Notes under the pieces: generated by a model
What the model was told of the DNA's origin: nothing
Databases searched by the model: none
What the model saw: only the letters and a program-made list of their open reading frames with translations
Position numbers and translations under genes: made by a program
NCBI RefSeq assembly: GCF_004343195.1
Contig: NZ_SMCR01000011.1
Location: 53,277 to 117,276, forward strand
Length of the DNA: 64,000 nucleotides
Reading direction: 5' to 3'
DNA from: Biostraticola tofi
Lineage (GTDB): Bacteria; Pseudomonadota; Gammaproteobacteria; Enterobacterales; Enterobacteriaceae
Shown here: piece after piece, positions 19,150 through 30,166 of the stretch
Layout of the letters: each line of letters starts with the position of its first letter
Numbering within the stretch: position 1 is the first letter of the stretch

Positions 19150-19354
19150 TCTTCACCAAAGCTCATGTCGATTTTTAACGCCCCCCTGGCTGTAATTCGG
19201 GGCAGCAGGTATGATTTATCCGGAAAACGGCGCCAAATAAAGGTCCATTTATCCGTTCAAGGGTGACGCATCATAGCATAGGCTCAAATTGATGGCGGTC
19301 GGTGCGGTGTAAATTTATCAGGGGTAATGTAAGCGCATAGTGCCGCGAAGGGGT

Positions 19355-21601
19355 TCAGCGACCACCGCGAATAAGGCCGCCCAGCCCGCGTCGCTCCATA
19401 AATGACGCCACCTGATGACGTACCTCAATCGTATTTTGCGCAACCAGCATCCGCTCGACCAGCCCTCGGGCCTCTTTCAAATCAAGGTTACGCATCAGAT
19501 ATTTTACCCGGGCGACGCTGCGGCCATTCATGCTGAGCGTCCGGTATCCCATACCAATAAGCAGCAGTGCGCCCATGGGATCGCCGGCCATTTCGCCGCA
19601 CAAGCTACATTCGATACCGAGCCGGTCGCAATCGCTGACGATTTTATGCAGCACCTGCAGCATAGCCGGATGAAGACTGTCGTACATCCCTGCGACACGG
19701 GTATTATTGCGATCAACCGCCAGCAGATACTGGGTGAGATCGTTGCTGCCGACCGAAATAAAATCCACCCGGTTGATCAATACCGGCAGCATAAATACCA
19801 TCGCTGGCACTTCCACCATGATACCGATACGCAGCGGCGGCAGGGCATAACCGAGCATTTCCTCGACCTCACGTCCCGCCCTGTCGATCAAGCGCCTGGC
19901 CTCATCGATTTCATCAACGCTGGTAATCATCGGCAGCAAAATACTCAGGTTACCGGTAGCGGCGTTGGCACGCAGCATAGCGCGCACCTGGATCAAAAAA
20001 ATTTCCGGCTGATCGAGCGTAATGCGGATCCCACGCCAGCCGAGGCAGGGGTTTTCCTCGCTGATTGGCATGTAGGGCAGCTGTTTATCAGACCCGATGT
20101 CCAGCGTGCGAAGCGTGACCGGCTTACTGGGAAACAGCTGCAGCATGCCCTGGTATTGCGCCACCTGCTCATCCTCCGAGGGGAAGCCGCTCTGGAGCAT
20201 AAACGGGATTTCAGTGCGGTACAGGCCAACGCCATCAACCCGGTCGCCCAGGCGCTGTTCATGCTCGGCGCTGAGACCCGCATTCAGCATTACCTGAATC
20301 CGTTCGCCGCCCTGCAGGGTGGCCGGCTGTTCGACATCGTCTTCCGCCAGCCTGGAGAGCTCTTTTTCTTCACTGACCAGCCGTTGGTATTCCTGGACCA
20401 GGACCGGCTCGGGATCGACCAATAATTCGCCACGATAGCCATCAACAATCAACAAGCGCTGATTCAACAACAGCGGCTGAATATCAGCCGCCATGACGGT
20501 AGGAATACCCATCGCTCTCACCAGGATGGCCGCATGCGAATTTGCGGCGCCGTCCCTGACCACCACGCCGACCATTTTATCCTGCGGCATTTCAGCCAGC
20601 AGCGTGGCGCTCAGTTCGTCCGCCACCAGCACGAAACGCGAAGGCCATTGGGTTGCTCCCTGGGCATTGTCATCCAGATGGAACAGCAGACGCTGCCCCA
20701 GCGCCCTGAGATCGCCTGCTCGTTCACGCATATAACTGTCGTTAAGCTGAGCGAACTGTTCGGCAAATTGCTCTATAACCTGCTTGACCGCCCACTCGGC
20801 AATGGCCCCCTGGTCGATGCGGTCGAACAGCTCGCGCTTCAATCGAGTATCGTTGAGCAGATGAGAATACAGTTCGAATATTGCAGCACTGTCTTTTTGC
20901 GCACTGGTGGTAAAGCGTTTGCTCAGCCGGCGGAACTCAGCAGCCGCTTCGCCCAGGGCAAACGTCAGCCGTTCACGTTCAATGCCGCTGTCCAGTGAAG
21001 AGGCTTCATGGACCTTGTCCAGACTGGGCTGGCTACTGTCTATCCAGCCCTGAGCGATCGCCACGCCGGGCGCTGCCGCCAAGGCGCGAATCCGCGTCTG
21101 GCGATATTGGCCGAACAGGGCATTAAGCTGAGACTGAGAGAGAATGCCGGCCATCTGAGTGGCAAGCGTAACCATGAAAGATTCTTCGCTTTCATTGAAC
21201 TGGCGATGCTCGCGCTGTTGCACCACCAGCACGCCCAGCAATTGGCGGCGATAGATAATCGGCACACCCAGAAACGATCGAAAGCGTTCTTCCTTGACCG
21301 CCGGGATATATTTGAAGCTGGGGTGGTTTTGCGCATCAGCCAGGTTGATAGGTTCCGCCAGACGGCCGACAAGACCGACGATACCCTGATCAAAAGCCAG
21401 GGTAACCGTGCGGCCCCGAGGCTTTTTCAGACCGCGGGTCGCCATCAGGTAGTAGCAGCGCCGATCATTGTCAGCCAGATAGACAGAACAGACTTCGGTG
21501 TTCATCGCCAGACAGGTTTCGTTAACCAGGATTTCCAGCGTATCCGACAGACGCGGCGCAGCGGCTACTTTTTCAACTATTTCTCGCAAGCGCGTGAGCA
21601 T
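19355..21601 (-). CDS. ptsP: phosphoenolpyruvate-protein phosphotransferase PtsP (EI-Ntr)
   Basis: First enzyme of the nitrogen-related PTS; it passes phosphate from PEP to NPr and then EIIA-Ntr. The 748-residue protein begins with a GAF sensor domain (about 1-165). An EI-type phosphohistidine domain follows, with active His356 in GAANSHAAILVRAMGIPTVMA, then a PEP-binding barrel with VGSNDLTQY and the catalytic Cys of ECSLCGEMAGDP. It lies 12 bp downstream of rppH, as in E. coli, so one transcript is likely. Confidence 0.97.
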   Translation of the reverse strand: MLTRLREIVEKVAAAPRLSDTLEILVNETCLAMNTEVCSVYLADNDRRCYYLMATRGLKKPRGRTVTLAFDQGIVGLVGRLAEPINLADAQNHPSFKYIPAVKEERFRSFLGVPIIYRRQLLGVLVVQQREHRQFNESEESFMVTLATQMAGILSQSQLNALFGQYRQTRIRALAAAPGVAIAQGWIDSSQPSLDKVHEASSLDSGIERERLTFALGEAAAEFRRLSKRFTTSAQKDSAAIFELYSHLLNDTRLKRELFDRIDQGAIAEWAVKQVIEQFAEQFAQLNDSYMRERAGDLRALGQRLLFHLDDNAQGATQWPSRFVLVADELSATLLAEMPQDKMVGVVVRDGAANSHAAILVRAMGIPTVMAADIQPLLLNQRLLIVDGYRGELLVDPEPVLVQEYQRLVSEEKELSRLAEDDVEQPATLQGGERIQVMLNAGLSAEHEQRLGDRVDGVGLYRTEIPFMLQSGFPSEDEQVAQYQGMLQLFPSKPVTLRTLDIGSDKQLPYMPISEENPCLGWRGIRITLDQPEIFLIQVRAMLRANAATGNLSILLPMITSVDEIDEARRLIDRAGREVEEMLGYALPPLRIGIMVEVPAMVFMLPVLINRVDFISVGSNDLTQYLLAVDRNNTRVAGMYDSLHPAMLQVLHKIVSDCDRLGIECSLCGEMAGDPMGALLLIGMGYRTLSMNGRSVARVKYLMRNLDLKEARGLVERMLVAQNTIEVRHQVASFMERRGLGGLIRGGR

Positions 21602-21613
21602 AATCTACCTAAC

Positions 21614-22141
21614 CTAACCCCTTTTTCGCCTGTACGACGGAGCAGTCCGCTGCGGGGCAGGTTCCTGCAGCGGCATGACAACGCCGGAAAACTCTTTCAT
21701 CACCCGGCGATACACATCCCGTTTAAAGGAAACGACCTGACGCACCGGATACCAGAAAGTTACCCAGCGCCAGCCGTCAAATTCGGGTATCCCCCCGCGT
21801 TGCATATTGATATCAGCATCCTGACACATGAGCTGCAGCAGAAACCATTTCTGCTTCTGACCGATGCAGACCGGTTTGGTATCCCAGCGCACCAGACGTT
21901 TTGGCAACTTGTAACGCAACCAGTTGCGCGTAGAAGCCAGAATGCGCACATCCTTACGGCTCAGTCCCACTTCTTCGAACAGCTCACGGTACATTGCCTG
22001 CTCTGGGGTCTCACCGGCATTGATCCCCCCCTGGGGAAACTGCCAGGAGTGCTGACCATAACGCCGGGCCCACAGTACCTGCCCTTCGAGGTTACAGATT
22101 ACAATACCAACATTCGGGCGGTAGCCATCATCATCGATCAC
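21614..22141 (-). CDS. rppH: RNA pyrophosphohydrolase RppH
   Basis: Nudix enzyme that removes pyrophosphate from 5'-triphosphate (or diphosphate) RNA ends and so opens mRNAs to RNase E decay. I take the GTG at 22139-22141, giving [10 protein letters not shown] as in E. coli. GAGG lies 7-10 bases upstream, and the product is 175 residues (E. coli 176). An in-frame ATG at 22189 would add 16 unrelated residues. The Nudix box [23 protein letters not shown] (about 38-60) has all catalytic Glu residues, and the C-terminal basic tail SYRRKRG is typical. Confidence 0.96.
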   Translation of the reverse strand: MIDDDGYRPNVGIVICNLEGQVLWARRYGQHSWQFPQGGINAGETPEQAMYRELFEEVGLSRKDVRILASTRNWLRYKLPKRLVRWDTKPVCIGQKQKWFLLQLMCQDADINMQRGGIPEFDGWRWVTFWYPVRQVVSFKRDVYRRVMKEFSGVVMPLQEPAPQRTAPSYRRKRG

Positions 22142-22302
22142 CGGACTACCTCGATTACATAAAATGCAAAGATGTTCCGATTGTTTCATACTCGCTCAAT
22201 ACGGTAAACCACTGGTTTTCAGTAATCTCTTAAGGCGCAGTAACCATGAAGGGCGATTTTCATCATGACGTTATAAACAGCCTGTCGGTCTCGCCACTGC
22301 GC

Positions 22303-22639
22303 TTATGCACTTTTTCTGTGGATAGATGTGTGCAGAACGATGGATTAAATGGGTAAAACTTTTACCGATACAAATAATGCAGCATTTCTGCATATCATAA
22401 ATTTACTATATTTCAGCAAGCTAGATGTTTTATCACCGTTACAGACCGAGTGTACTGATGTGCGTCAGACGGCAGACAGCCGCCTAAGGTTAAAAAACGC
22501 GCAACGCCGATTTTATCCACAATTTTAGTGATAAAATGCATCAAAAAAGGAACAAGCTCGCAAAAAAGGGGCTCGTCAAGGCTGTAAATAGAACCAGTAG
22601 TGGCCTATTTGCCCGGTTATCCCTGTAATCTGTGGATAA
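22303..22639. promoter_or_regulatory. DARS2: DARS2-like cluster of DnaA boxes
   Basis: The 692-bp gap between rppH and mutH has no gene but holds several DnaA boxes. TTATCCACA at 22513-22521 is a perfect consensus on plus. TGTGGATAA at 22631-22639 is a perfect consensus on minus. TTATGCACT at 22303-22311 and TGTGGATAG at 22317-22325 are one-mismatch boxes facing each other 5 bp apart. E. coli DARS2, which recharges ADP-DnaA to ATP-DnaA, lies between the same two genes. Synteny and boxes together make this the likely equivalent. I did not find convincing IHF or Fis sites by eye. The remaining gap sequence shows nothing else. Confidence 0.75.
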
Positions 22640-22833
22640 CAGGGTATAAGATCCTGTTCATTGTCGCTGACATCAGGTGCACAACATTCGGCGAATAAAA
22701 ACATTGCTGTTTCCGGCAAGAAAAAAACAGTCTTAAATCATGCTATTATTGGAACCGATAGCTTAAATTGCCTGTGCAATGATATCTCCTGTTTCAGCCG
22801 GTTAGTTTTTAATCAATCCGCGGAAATGTTTAT

Positions 22834-23532
22834 ATGACTGTGCCTTCCTGTTTGGCTCCGGCCCCAGCGCCGACCAATGAAACAGAACTCTTTTACCGCG
22901 CCAGCGCACTGGCCGGTTTCAACCTGGCTGAACTGGCGCAGGGGGCGGGCTGGGTATTGCCTGCCAACCTTAAACGTGACAAAGGTTGGATCGGAGTACT
23001 GTTGGAACGTTATCTGGGCGCCAGTGCCGGCAGTAAACCGGTTCAGGATTTTGCTGATATCGGCGTTGAACTCAAGACTATCCCGGTAGACCGCAATGGG
23101 TGGCCGCTGGAGACCACGTTTGTCTGCGTGGCGCCGCTGACCGGCAACAGCGGCGTGACGTGGGAAACCAGCCATGTACGCTACAAACTGGCGCGGGTAC
23201 TGTGGATTCCGGTCGAAGGTGAACGCGGTATGCCATTGGCTGAACGGCGGGTCGGTTCTCCTTTGCTGTGGAGCCCTGATGCCGAGGAAGAAGCGCAGCT
23301 CAGGCAGGACTGGGAAGAATTGATGGACCTGATTGTGCTGGGTCAGGTGGAGCATATCACCGCCCGCCATGGAGAGGTGCTGCAGTTACGGCCGAAAGCA
23401 GCCAATGGCCGAGCACTGACCGCGGCGGTCGGTGAACAGGGTCAGCCTATTCTGACCCTGCCCCGCGGCTTTTACCTGAAGAAAGCCTTCACCGGCCACC
23501 TGCTGGCGCGACATTTTATGGTTCAGTCCTGA
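22834..23532 (+). CDS. mutH: DNA mismatch repair endonuclease MutH
   Basis: Nicks the unmethylated strand at hemimethylated GATC sites after activation by MutL. It is 232 residues; the catalytic set Asp72, Glu79 and Lys81 (in [12 protein letters not shown]) matches the family D-x(n)-E-x-K centre, and the segment around [20 protein letters not shown] is conserved. E. coli MutH is 229 residues. It faces away from rppH across the DnaA-box region. Its presence implies Dam-directed mismatch repair in this organism. Confidence 0.97.
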   Translation: MTVPSCLAPAPAPTNETELFYRASALAGFNLAELAQGAGWVLPANLKRDKGWIGVLLERYLGASAGSKPVQDFADIGVELKTIPVDRNGWPLETTFVCVAPLTGNSGVTWETSHVRYKLARVLWIPVEGERGMPLAERRVGSPLLWSPDAEEEAQLRQDWEELMDLIVLGQVEHITARHGEVLQLRPKAANGRALTAAVGEQGQPILTLPRGFYLKKAFTGHLLARHFMVQS

Positions 23533-23602
23533 TCGTTTTGCCCAATGAAAAGCCAAAAAGCCTATAATTGAGTGACAGCATCAATCTAAGGTCATCTTTG
23601 TT

Positions 23603-24340
23603 ATGTTTGATTGGATTATCGACCCTGCCGCCTGGATGGCGTTAGGGACGCTTACGGTATTAGAAATTGTATTAGGCATTGATAACATCGTTTTTCTGTC
23701 TCTGGTGGTGGCCAAACTGCCCTCACATCAGCAAACCAGCGCCCGGCGCATCGGACTGACCGGCGCGATGCTGATGCGGCTGTGTCTTTTGGCGGCTATT
23801 GCCTGGGTAGTGCATTTAACCCGTCCGCTTTTCTCGCTACTGGGCCAGGGGATCTCGACTCGCGACCTGATTCTGCTGGCGGGCGGCCTGTTTCTGATAT
23901 GGAAATCAGTGGGTGAAATCGTCAGCAATATCAGGGAAGAAAGCGCGTCTGACGAGGGTAAGGAAATCCACTCCTTTCTCGGCGCCATCATTCAAATCAT
24001 TATGCTGGATATAGTATTGAGCCTGGACTCGGTAATTACCGCGGTAGGATTATCCAGCCACCTTTTCATCATGATGGCGGCAGTAGTCATCGCAGTGGGT
24101 ATCATGATGTTTGCCGCCCGCGCGATCGGCGAATTTGTCGACGCCCATCCCTCGGTCAAGATGCTGGCGCTGGCTTTCCTGATATTGGTGGGCGGCACTT
24201 TGATTCTGGAAAGTATTGATGTTGCGGTGCCCAAAGGCTATATCTATTTTGCCATGTTTTTTTCACTGGCGGTCGAAGGGCTGAATCTGCTGAGAAATGC
24301 TAAATCCGAACCGGTGCCGCAAACCAGTCGGGAACGTTGA
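23603..24340 (+). CDS. ygdQ: TerC/YgdQ family integral membrane protein
   Basis: 245-residue TerC-family protein with about seven membrane helices. The family motifs are clear: EIVLGIDNIVF near residues 21-31, where acidic residues in a helix are thought to bind metal, and MLDIVLSLDSVITA around 134-147. Members have been linked to metal efflux or metalation of exported proteins; the substrate of YgdQ is not known. It follows mutH in the same direction (70-bp gap) as in E. coli. The C terminus is soluble and polar. Confidence 0.92.
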   Translation: MFDWIIDPAAWMALGTLTVLEIVLGIDNIVFLSLVVAKLPSHQQTSARRIGLTGAMLMRLCLLAAIAWVVHLTRPLFSLLGQGISTRDLILLAGGLFLIWKSVGEIVSNIREESASDEGKEIHSFLGAIIQIIMLDIVLSLDSVITAVGLSSHLFIMMAAVVIAVGIMMFAARAIGEFVDAHPSVKMLALAFLILVGGTLILESIDVAVPKGYIYFAMFFSLAVEGLNLLRNAKSEPVPQTSRER

Positions 24341-24482
24341 CGGCTCATATCCTGACTTCTGCGGCCGATAACGCACTACGTCTCCTTAGATTGTCAAAAA
24401 GACGACAACCCCGCTGTTGGCAGCCCTTGATATTGTTAACCTTGCTGGCCGGGTCTGATTTTCGATAAAACGGATAAATGCG

Positions 24483-24701
24483 ATGAATAAAAGAATAATA
24501 ATGGTGTTGGTACTGGCCACTGCCGGTCTGCTTTCAGGGTGCTCCAGTGATTATGTGATGGCGACCAAGGATGGCAGGATGATCCTTACCTCCGGCAAAC
24601 CGGCGCTGGATAAAAGTACTGGGCTTATCCGCTACACTGACGAACAGGGCAATGAAAAGCAGATAAATGGTAACGATATTTCTCAGATGCTCAAGCGCTG
24701 A
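24483..24701 (+). CDS. ygdR: YgdI/YgdR family lipoprotein
   Basis: 72-residue small lipoprotein. The signal peptide ends in the lipobox LLSGC with Cys20, then SSDYVMATKDGRMILTSGK, the DUF903 beta-barrel-like core found in YgdI, YgdR and YifL-type proteins. It would be lipidated by Lgt, whose gene is in this window. Gene position between ygdQ and tas agrees with E. coli. The molecular role of the family is unknown. Confidence 0.93.
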   Translation: MNKRIIMVLVLATAGLLSGCSSDYVMATKDGRMILTSGKPALDKSTGLIRYTDEQGNEKQINGNDISQMLKR

Positions 24702-24845
24702 GTACCGCCCTTTGTTTCTAGCGCACAAAGGTCATCAGGTCGCCGCTATATAACGCTTCTCCCCGACCGTCGGCTTGGTTATAGTCGAATGACGAGTGGG
24801 GAACGTTACGCGCCTTTTTTCAAGATACTCAAGGAATCAGCCTCA

Positions 24846-25886
24846 ATGCATTATCACCGTATCCCCCATAGCTCGCTTGAAGTCAGTACTCTGGGATTGG
24901 GCACCATGACCTTCGGTGAACAAAACACGGAGGCTCAGTCCCATCAGCAACTGGACCATGCTGTCGCAGCAGGCGTCAATCTACTCGATACTGCAGAGAT
25001 GTACCCGGTTCCCCCGCGCCCCGAAACGCAGGGCCTGACGGAAACCTATATTGGTCATTGGCTGAAATCACGCGGACAGCGTGAAAAAATCATTCTGGCG
25101 ACCAAAGTGGCGGGTCCATCCCGGGGCAGCGATGCCGGCATTCGCCCGCAGCAGATTCTCGATCGGAAGAATATTCGTGAAGCCCTGAATGCCAGCCTGC
25201 AGCGTCTGCAGACCGATTATATCGACCTCTATCAGGTGCACTGGCCGCAACGAGTCACCAACTGTTTTGGCAAGCTCAATTATCGTTACACCGACGATAA
25301 GCCGGCCGTCACCCTGTTGGAAACGCTTGAAGCGCTAGCCGAACAGGTGCGCGCCGGCAAGATCCGCTATATCGGCATCTCCAATGAGACCCCCTGGGGC
25401 GCCATGCGCTATCTGCAGCTTGCTGACAAACATGATTTGCCGCGCATTGTGACGGTGCAGAATCCTTACAGCCTGCTCAACCGCAGTTTTGAAGTCGGTA
25501 TGGCTGAAATAAGTCAATTCGAGGGTTTAGAGCTCTTGGCCTATTCGAGTCTGGCATTCGGTACGCTAACCGGGAAATACCTCAATGGCGCACGTCCCGC
25601 CGGTGCGCGCAATACGCTTTTCAGCCGCTTTACGCGCTACGGGTCGCCGCATACCGAGCAGGCGATTGCCGAATATGTCAGTCTGGCTCAGCGCTATGGC
25701 CTGGACCCGGCGCAGATGGCGCTGGCGTTTGTTCGTCAGCAACCTTTTGTCGCTTCAACACTGCTGGGCGCCACCACGCTTGAGCAACTGCAGACCAATC
25801 TGGCAAGCCTGGATCTCACGCTTGACGAGGAGGTCCTGACGGCGCTGGAGTCTATCCATCAGCGCTTTACCATCCCGGCCCCCTGA
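24846..25886 (+). CDS. tas: aldo-keto reductase Tas
   Basis: NADP(H)-dependent aldo-keto reductase; E. coli tas was isolated as suppressor of tyrosine starvation. I use the ATG at 24846 (MHYHRIPHSSLEV), giving 346 residues, the E. coli length; the longer frame from 24789 adds unrelated residues. The catalytic tetrad is visible: Asp in LLDTAEMY with its Tyr, Lys in ILATKVAGPS and His in YQVHWPQR. The NADP-binding ALAFVRQQPFV segment is near the C terminus. It is convergent with lplT. Confidence 0.95.
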   Translation: MHYHRIPHSSLEVSTLGLGTMTFGEQNTEAQSHQQLDHAVAAGVNLLDTAEMYPVPPRPETQGLTETYIGHWLKSRGQREKIILATKVAGPSRGSDAGIRPQQILDRKNIREALNASLQRLQTDYIDLYQVHWPQRVTNCFGKLNYRYTDDKPAVTLLETLEALAEQVRAGKIRYIGISNETPWGAMRYLQLADKHDLPRIVTVQNPYSLLNRSFEVGMAEISQFEGLELLAYSSLAFGTLTGKYLNGARPAGARNTLFSRFTRYGSPHTEQAIAEYVSLAQRYGLDPAQMALAFVRQQPFVASTLLGATTLEQLQTNLASLDLTLDEEVLTALESIHQRFTIPAP

Positions 25887-25910
25887 TCCTGAACCTGCCC
25901 GTGCTCTTAT

Positions 25911-27119
25911 TCAGCCAGCGGCAATTTTATTAGCGCGGGCACCCCACCACACCACCAGGATAGCCAGGCTGAACAGCAGTCCGAAACCGACGCCGATGAT
26001 CACCGCCGGCGCACTGAGTTTCACGGCCAGGGTATACAGCGCCAGCATTAGCAGCATGGCGATATTCTCGCCGAAGTTCTGTACGGCGATGGCATTACCC
26101 GCACCAACGCTCACTTTGCCTCGATGCTGCAGCAATGCATTGAGCGGCACGATAAAAAATCCGCCCAGTATGCCAATCAAGGCCAGCAGCACATAAGCAG
26201 GCAGCAGGTGCTGCTGCAGACTGAGGGCCACCACCACCAGCCCGATGATGATGCCGGCGGGGATGCAGCGACGGGCGGTTTCCAGGGTAATCAGACGAGC
26301 CGCCGCGCCCGCGCCCAGCACGATGCCTACCGCGACCATGGCGTTAAGCAAAGTGGGGGTCGCGTTATCATCGATTCCCAGCGCAACCGGCACCCACAAT
26401 ACCAGCAAAAATCTCAGCGTAACGCCGGCGCCCCAGAACAGGCTGGTACCGATTATCGACATTCGGGTCCAGGGATCCTGCCACAGCGAACCACAGTTAG
26501 CGCTGAACGATCGGATGATGGCCGTAGGCTGCCAGCCGCTTCCCCGTCTGGCGGGCGACAGGCGGGGGATAAAGATATTGGCAATCACTGCCAGACCAAA
26601 GGTCATTGCACACACCACCAGCGCCGTTTCAATCGACCAGTCCGCCAGCATCCCACCGGCAACCGATCCGGTCAGGATGGCGGCGATAGTTGATGCTTCC
26701 ATCAGGCCATTGGCTTTGACCAGTTGTGTCCCTTGGGTGAGTTCGCTGAGGATGCCATATTTGGCCGGCGAATAGGATGCCGCGCCGATCCCCACCAGGC
26801 AGTAGCCTATAAACGGATTAGCGCCGAAGCAGATAAGCAATGCCCCGGCCAGTTTCAGGCCGTTGGCGACCATCATTACCCGGCCTTTGGGGAAATGGTC
26901 GGCAAATTGACCGACGAACGGCGCCAGTACGATATAAGCTGCGACGAACAGCATTTGCATCGCCGGTTGGCTCCAGTCCGGGTAAAGCTGAACTTTGAGT
27001 AACGCCAAGGTGACGAATAACAGCGCATTATCTCCAAAAGCGGAAAAAAACTGTGCAATCATGACCGCTATCATCGAACGTGATAACAGCCCAGGCGCTG
27101 CCGGGTCGGTTTTACTCAT
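25911..27119 (-). CDS. lplT: lysophospholipid transporter LplT
   Basis: MFS-family flippase that moves lysophospholipids, mainly 2-acyl-glycerophosphoethanolamine, to the inner leaflet for reacylation by Aas. It is 402 residues (E. coli 397) with 12 predicted membrane segments. The first segment contains the family residues [19 protein letters not shown], and a typical central loop lies near residues 190-220. The ATG overlaps the aas stop codon (27116-27119), so the pair is translationally coupled as in E. coli. Confidence 0.95.
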   Translation of the reverse strand: MSKTDPAAPGLLSRSMIAVMIAQFFSAFGDNALLFVTLALLKVQLYPDWSQPAMQMLFVAAYIVLAPFVGQFADHFPKGRVMMVANGLKLAGALLICFGANPFIGYCLVGIGAASYSPAKYGILSELTQGTQLVKANGLMEASTIAAILTGSVAGGMLADWSIETALVVCAMTFGLAVIANIFIPRLSPARRGSGWQPTAIIRSFSANCGSLWQDPWTRMSIIGTSLFWGAGVTLRFLLVLWVPVALGIDDNATPTLLNAMVAVGIVLGAGAAARLITLETARRCIPAGIIIGLVVVALSLQQHLLPAYVLLALIGILGGFFIVPLNALLQHRGKVSVGAGNAIAVQNFGENIAMLLMLALYTLAVKLSAPAVIIGVGFGLLFSLAILVVWWGARANKIAAG

Positions 27120-29272
27120 TCAGCATCCTCCGGCTCTGCAGCCATTTTACTCAGGGTGACGAAGTCGGGCTTACCGCTGCCGAGCAACGGTAACCGTTCC
27201 AGATAGCGTATATCGCGTGGCACGGCGATTTCCGCAACACCGTCTTTACGCGCCTGTTGCTGCAGGGCACCCCGGGCGAGGTGGCGGTCGGTGGTAAACA
27301 GCACCACGCTTTCTCCACGTGCCTTGTCGATTTTGGTGGTGGCCCCATGCTCGGCATCGGGAGAGGTCCGATAGGCCAATTGCTCCACGCTTTCAAGGGA
27401 GACCATTTCCCCCGCCAGTTTGGCAAAGCGCTTTGCCCTTCCCTTGATAGCGCAGAATCCCTGAGCATCAAGGGTGACGATATCCCCGGTATCGTACCAG
27501 CCGGTTTCCGCTTCACCCTCGGCATTCTCAGCCACGGGGGGTTCGATGTAATCCGGACGGGTCACCCGCAAATATCCTTTCATGACATTAGGGCCGCGCA
27601 GCTGCAGTTGCCCCCCGTCATCAATGCCCTCTACCGGTAACAGGCGGGTTTCGATGCCGGGTAAAATCCGCCCGACGGTATGGATTTTTGCCGCCATCGG
27701 CAAATTGATGGCCACCACCGGCGCGCATTCCGTCACGCCATAGCCTTCGAGAATACGAATGCCGAATTTGTCCTGCCACAGCAGACGAGTGGTTTCAGAA
27801 AGCTTCTCCGCGCCGGCGACGACATAGCGTACCCGGGCAAAATCGTACTGGTGGGCAAAGCGTCCATAGTGCCCCAGGAAAGTAGACGTGCCGAACAGCA
27901 CAGTGCAGTTCTGGTCGTACACCAGTTCGGGGATGAGACGGTAATGCAGCGGGCTAGGATAGAGCAACACTCTGGCACCGGTTATAAGTGGAATCAGCAT
28001 CCCCACCGTCAAGCCAAAAGCGTGAAACATCGGCAAGGCCGAGAGGAATTTATCTTTTGGCGTAAAGTCCGCTACCGAGCGTATCTGCTCTATGTTGGCC
28101 AGCAGACTCTGGTGGGAATGGACTACCCCCTTGGGGGTTCCTTCCGAACCGGAGGTGAACAGGATCACTGCGCTGTCATCGGGCCGGCAAGGTAATTCAG
28201 CCCGGGTGGGCAGCGTCAGGTGGATAAGGATCCACAGTTTATCCGCCCCGGTCACTGAATCTCTCAGGTCTTCCAGGAAGACCCACTTCACCCCGGTCAC
28301 CTTTTGCGGCAATGCTTCCAGTTTTGCTTTTTCCAAGAACTGGCGGGAGGTGACTATCGTTTTAAGTGATGCCGCAAGGACGGCGTTGTTGATGCCGTCC
28401 GCTCCGGCAGTGTAATTGAGCATTGCCGGGATACGGCCACGCAATCCGGCAGCGATAACCGCGGCGGCGGTGACCGTTGCGTTAGGCAATAGCAGGCCGA
28501 TAGGTTCCCCCACGCGGGTAAAACGCTCGAGTATTCGACTAACGCCGAGAATTTTTTTCAACAAGGCCCGGTAGCTGTCCGGTTTAAAGGCGATATCCTC
28601 GATACACGGGGTCCCTGCTCCATAGCGATTCATCGCCGTCAGCAATGCCTGGTAAAGGGTCTGCTTCGGCCTGGATGCCATCCGGGCATTCATCATGATG
28701 CGGTGGAGCTGTTCCCCGGCCATGCGACGGCGATCCCGCGCCCGGGGGGCCTCGGGCATCGGTAACAATGAGGGGGATTGCACGCTGATGGTCACTTTGG
28801 GAAACCAACGCAGTTTAAATGAGCCAGCCATGCGCCCGAACGGCGTCAATTCAGGTCCATCCAGCCAGACCGGTACTACGGTTGCACCGGAACGGGAAGC
28901 GACGAACGCCGCTCCATCATAAATCTTCATCAACGAACCGGTCACCGTAATCCGGCCCTCCGGGAACACCACCACCGGCTTACCCTCGCCAATAGCTTTG
29001 ATCAGCAATTTGATACTGAGTGGTCGGGCATGATCGAGGACAATAACCTCGACATAGCGCCTGATGATACGGATGTACCAGCTATCCCCCAGTCGGGCAT
29101 AGGTCGCGAAGACCGGCTTTACCGGCAGAAACAACGCGAGCAGCACCGCATCCAGGAATGACACATGATTCGGTGTTATCATGATTTTTTGCTGATGCAG
29201 TACACTGACGTCGCCAATAACCTCGACCCGATAGAGTAGCTTCAGTACCCTTCGCAACAGGGGTAACAGCAT
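27116..29272 (-). CDS. aas: bifunctional acyl-ACP synthetase / 2-acyl-GPE acyltransferase Aas
   Basis: Inner-membrane-associated enzyme that activates fatty acids on its bound ACP and re-acylates lysophosphatidylethanolamine delivered by LplT. The 718-residue protein has an N-terminal PlsC acyltransferase domain (about 1-190) with NHVSFLDA (H-x4-D) and PEGRIT motifs. An AMP-binding domain (about 220-710) follows with [14 protein letters not shown] and YGVTECAP. Upstream of it on the minus strand is an inserted block not known from the E. coli locus. Confidence 0.96.
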   Translation of the reverse strand: MLLPLLRRVLKLLYRVEVIGDVSVLHQQKIMITPNHVSFLDAVLLALFLPVKPVFATYARLGDSWYIRIIRRYVEVIVLDHARPLSIKLLIKAIGEGKPVVVFPEGRITVTGSLMKIYDGAAFVASRSGATVVPVWLDGPELTPFGRMAGSFKLRWFPKVTISVQSPSLLPMPEAPRARDRRRMAGEQLHRIMMNARMASRPKQTLYQALLTAMNRYGAGTPCIEDIAFKPDSYRALLKKILGVSRILERFTRVGEPIGLLLPNATVTAAAVIAAGLRGRIPAMLNYTAGADGINNAVLAASLKTIVTSRQFLEKAKLEALPQKVTGVKWVFLEDLRDSVTGADKLWILIHLTLPTRAELPCRPDDSAVILFTSGSEGTPKGVVHSHQSLLANIEQIRSVADFTPKDKFLSALPMFHAFGLTVGMLIPLITGARVLLYPSPLHYRLIPELVYDQNCTVLFGTSTFLGHYGRFAHQYDFARVRYVVAGAEKLSETTRLLWQDKFGIRILEGYGVTECAPVVAINLPMAAKIHTVGRILPGIETRLLPVEGIDDGGQLQLRGPNVMKGYLRVTRPDYIEPPVAENAEGEAETGWYDTGDIVTLDAQGFCAIKGRAKRFAKLAGEMVSLESVEQLAYRTSPDAEHGATTKIDKARGESVVLFTTDRHLARGALQQQARKDGVAEIAVPRDIRYLERLPLLGSGKPDFVTLSKMAAEPEDAE

Positions 29273-29340
29273 GTCATCTCCTTATGAGTGGATGATAATA
29301 ATTGCTCCGCCAACTAACTTTAGCAGATTGGGCGCGTCAT

Positions 29341-30048
29341 TTATAAAGATGGCATAAAAGCCGACAATGGCTTTTGCTGCTGCCCATCGGCGGTGAAATT
29401 ATCCCGACTTAGCCACTCGGCCAACGCCGCTCTTATCTGCGGCCACTCTTTATCGATAACTGAATACCAGCAGGTATCTCGATTGTGCCCGCGAGAGACG
29501 ACGGCCTGACGGAAGGTACCTTCATACTGAAATCCCAGGCGCCTGGCCGCACGGTTGGAAGGCATGTTCAGACTGTGGCACTTCCACTCACAACGGCGAT
29601 AGCCTAATTGATCGAAAGTGTATGATAACAGCAGGGCGATGGCTTCAGTGCTGCAGCGGGATCGCTGCATCAGTGGGGTCCAATTGACCCAGCCGATTTC
29701 GAGTACGCCATTGGCCGAATCAATGCGCAACAACGATACCGACCCTACGGCACTGCCGCTGGCCAAATCGATAACAGCGAAAAACAGCGGATCATGACTG
29801 GCACTTTGCGCTGCCAGTAAAGAGTCGCAATCAGCAGGCGTCGCCGGACGATCGATGGAAAGATAGCTCCAGTCCCGCTGATCTTCTGCCAACTGCCAGG
29901 CATCAAACAACGCTTGGCTATGGGCGGTAGCCAGCGGCTCTAGCCGGCACCAGTGGCCTTCCAGAGTGACCTTTTCCGGACGTGGTCTGGCGACCCAGTC
30001 CGGCAGTGGGGAGCCTATCGGCTGCTGATACTGATTCTTTATGCTCAT
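29341..30048 (-). CDS. GNAT family N-acetyltransferase (RimJ/RimL-like)
   Basis: 235 residues, larger than typical GNATs because of an N-terminal extension (DWVARPRPEKVTLEGHWCRLEPL). It resembles the RimJ/RimL-type COG1670 acetyltransferases. The acetyl-CoA-binding region is seen around STEAIALLLSYTFDQLGYRRCEWKCHSLN and the downstream NRAARRLGFQYEGTFRQ motif. The likely substrate is an amino group on a small molecule or protein N terminus; nothing in the sequence fixes which. It lies 68 bp beyond the aas start and is not part of the E. coli core order, so it belongs to an inserted block. Confidence 0.85.
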   Translation of the reverse strand: MSIKNQYQQPIGSPLPDWVARPRPEKVTLEGHWCRLEPLATAHSQALFDAWQLAEDQRDWSYLSIDRPATPADCDSLLAAQSASHDPLFFAVIDLASGSAVGSVSLLRIDSANGVLEIGWVNWTPLMQRSRCSTEAIALLLSYTFDQLGYRRCEWKCHSLNMPSNRAARRLGFQYEGTFRQAVVSRGHNRDTCWYSVIDKEWPQIRAALAEWLSRDNFTADGQQQKPLSAFMPSL

Positions 30049-30166
30049 CTGATTTTTCCCTGTCGGTGCCGGTCAAAAGCGGAACCGGTAGCTGAGACAT
30101 CGGCGTGTATTGCCATTATCAACCAGATACTAACGGGAAAAAAATCAGATGGCATTATATTCCTTT

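Noticed and set aside
19415..20425. 336-codon open frame on the plus strand opposite ptsP
   Set aside because: Antisense shadow of ptsP with no protein family character.
21008..22162. 384-codon open frame on the plus strand opposite ptsP and rppH
   Set aside because: It runs across two real genes on the other strand and has low-complexity, His-rich composition.
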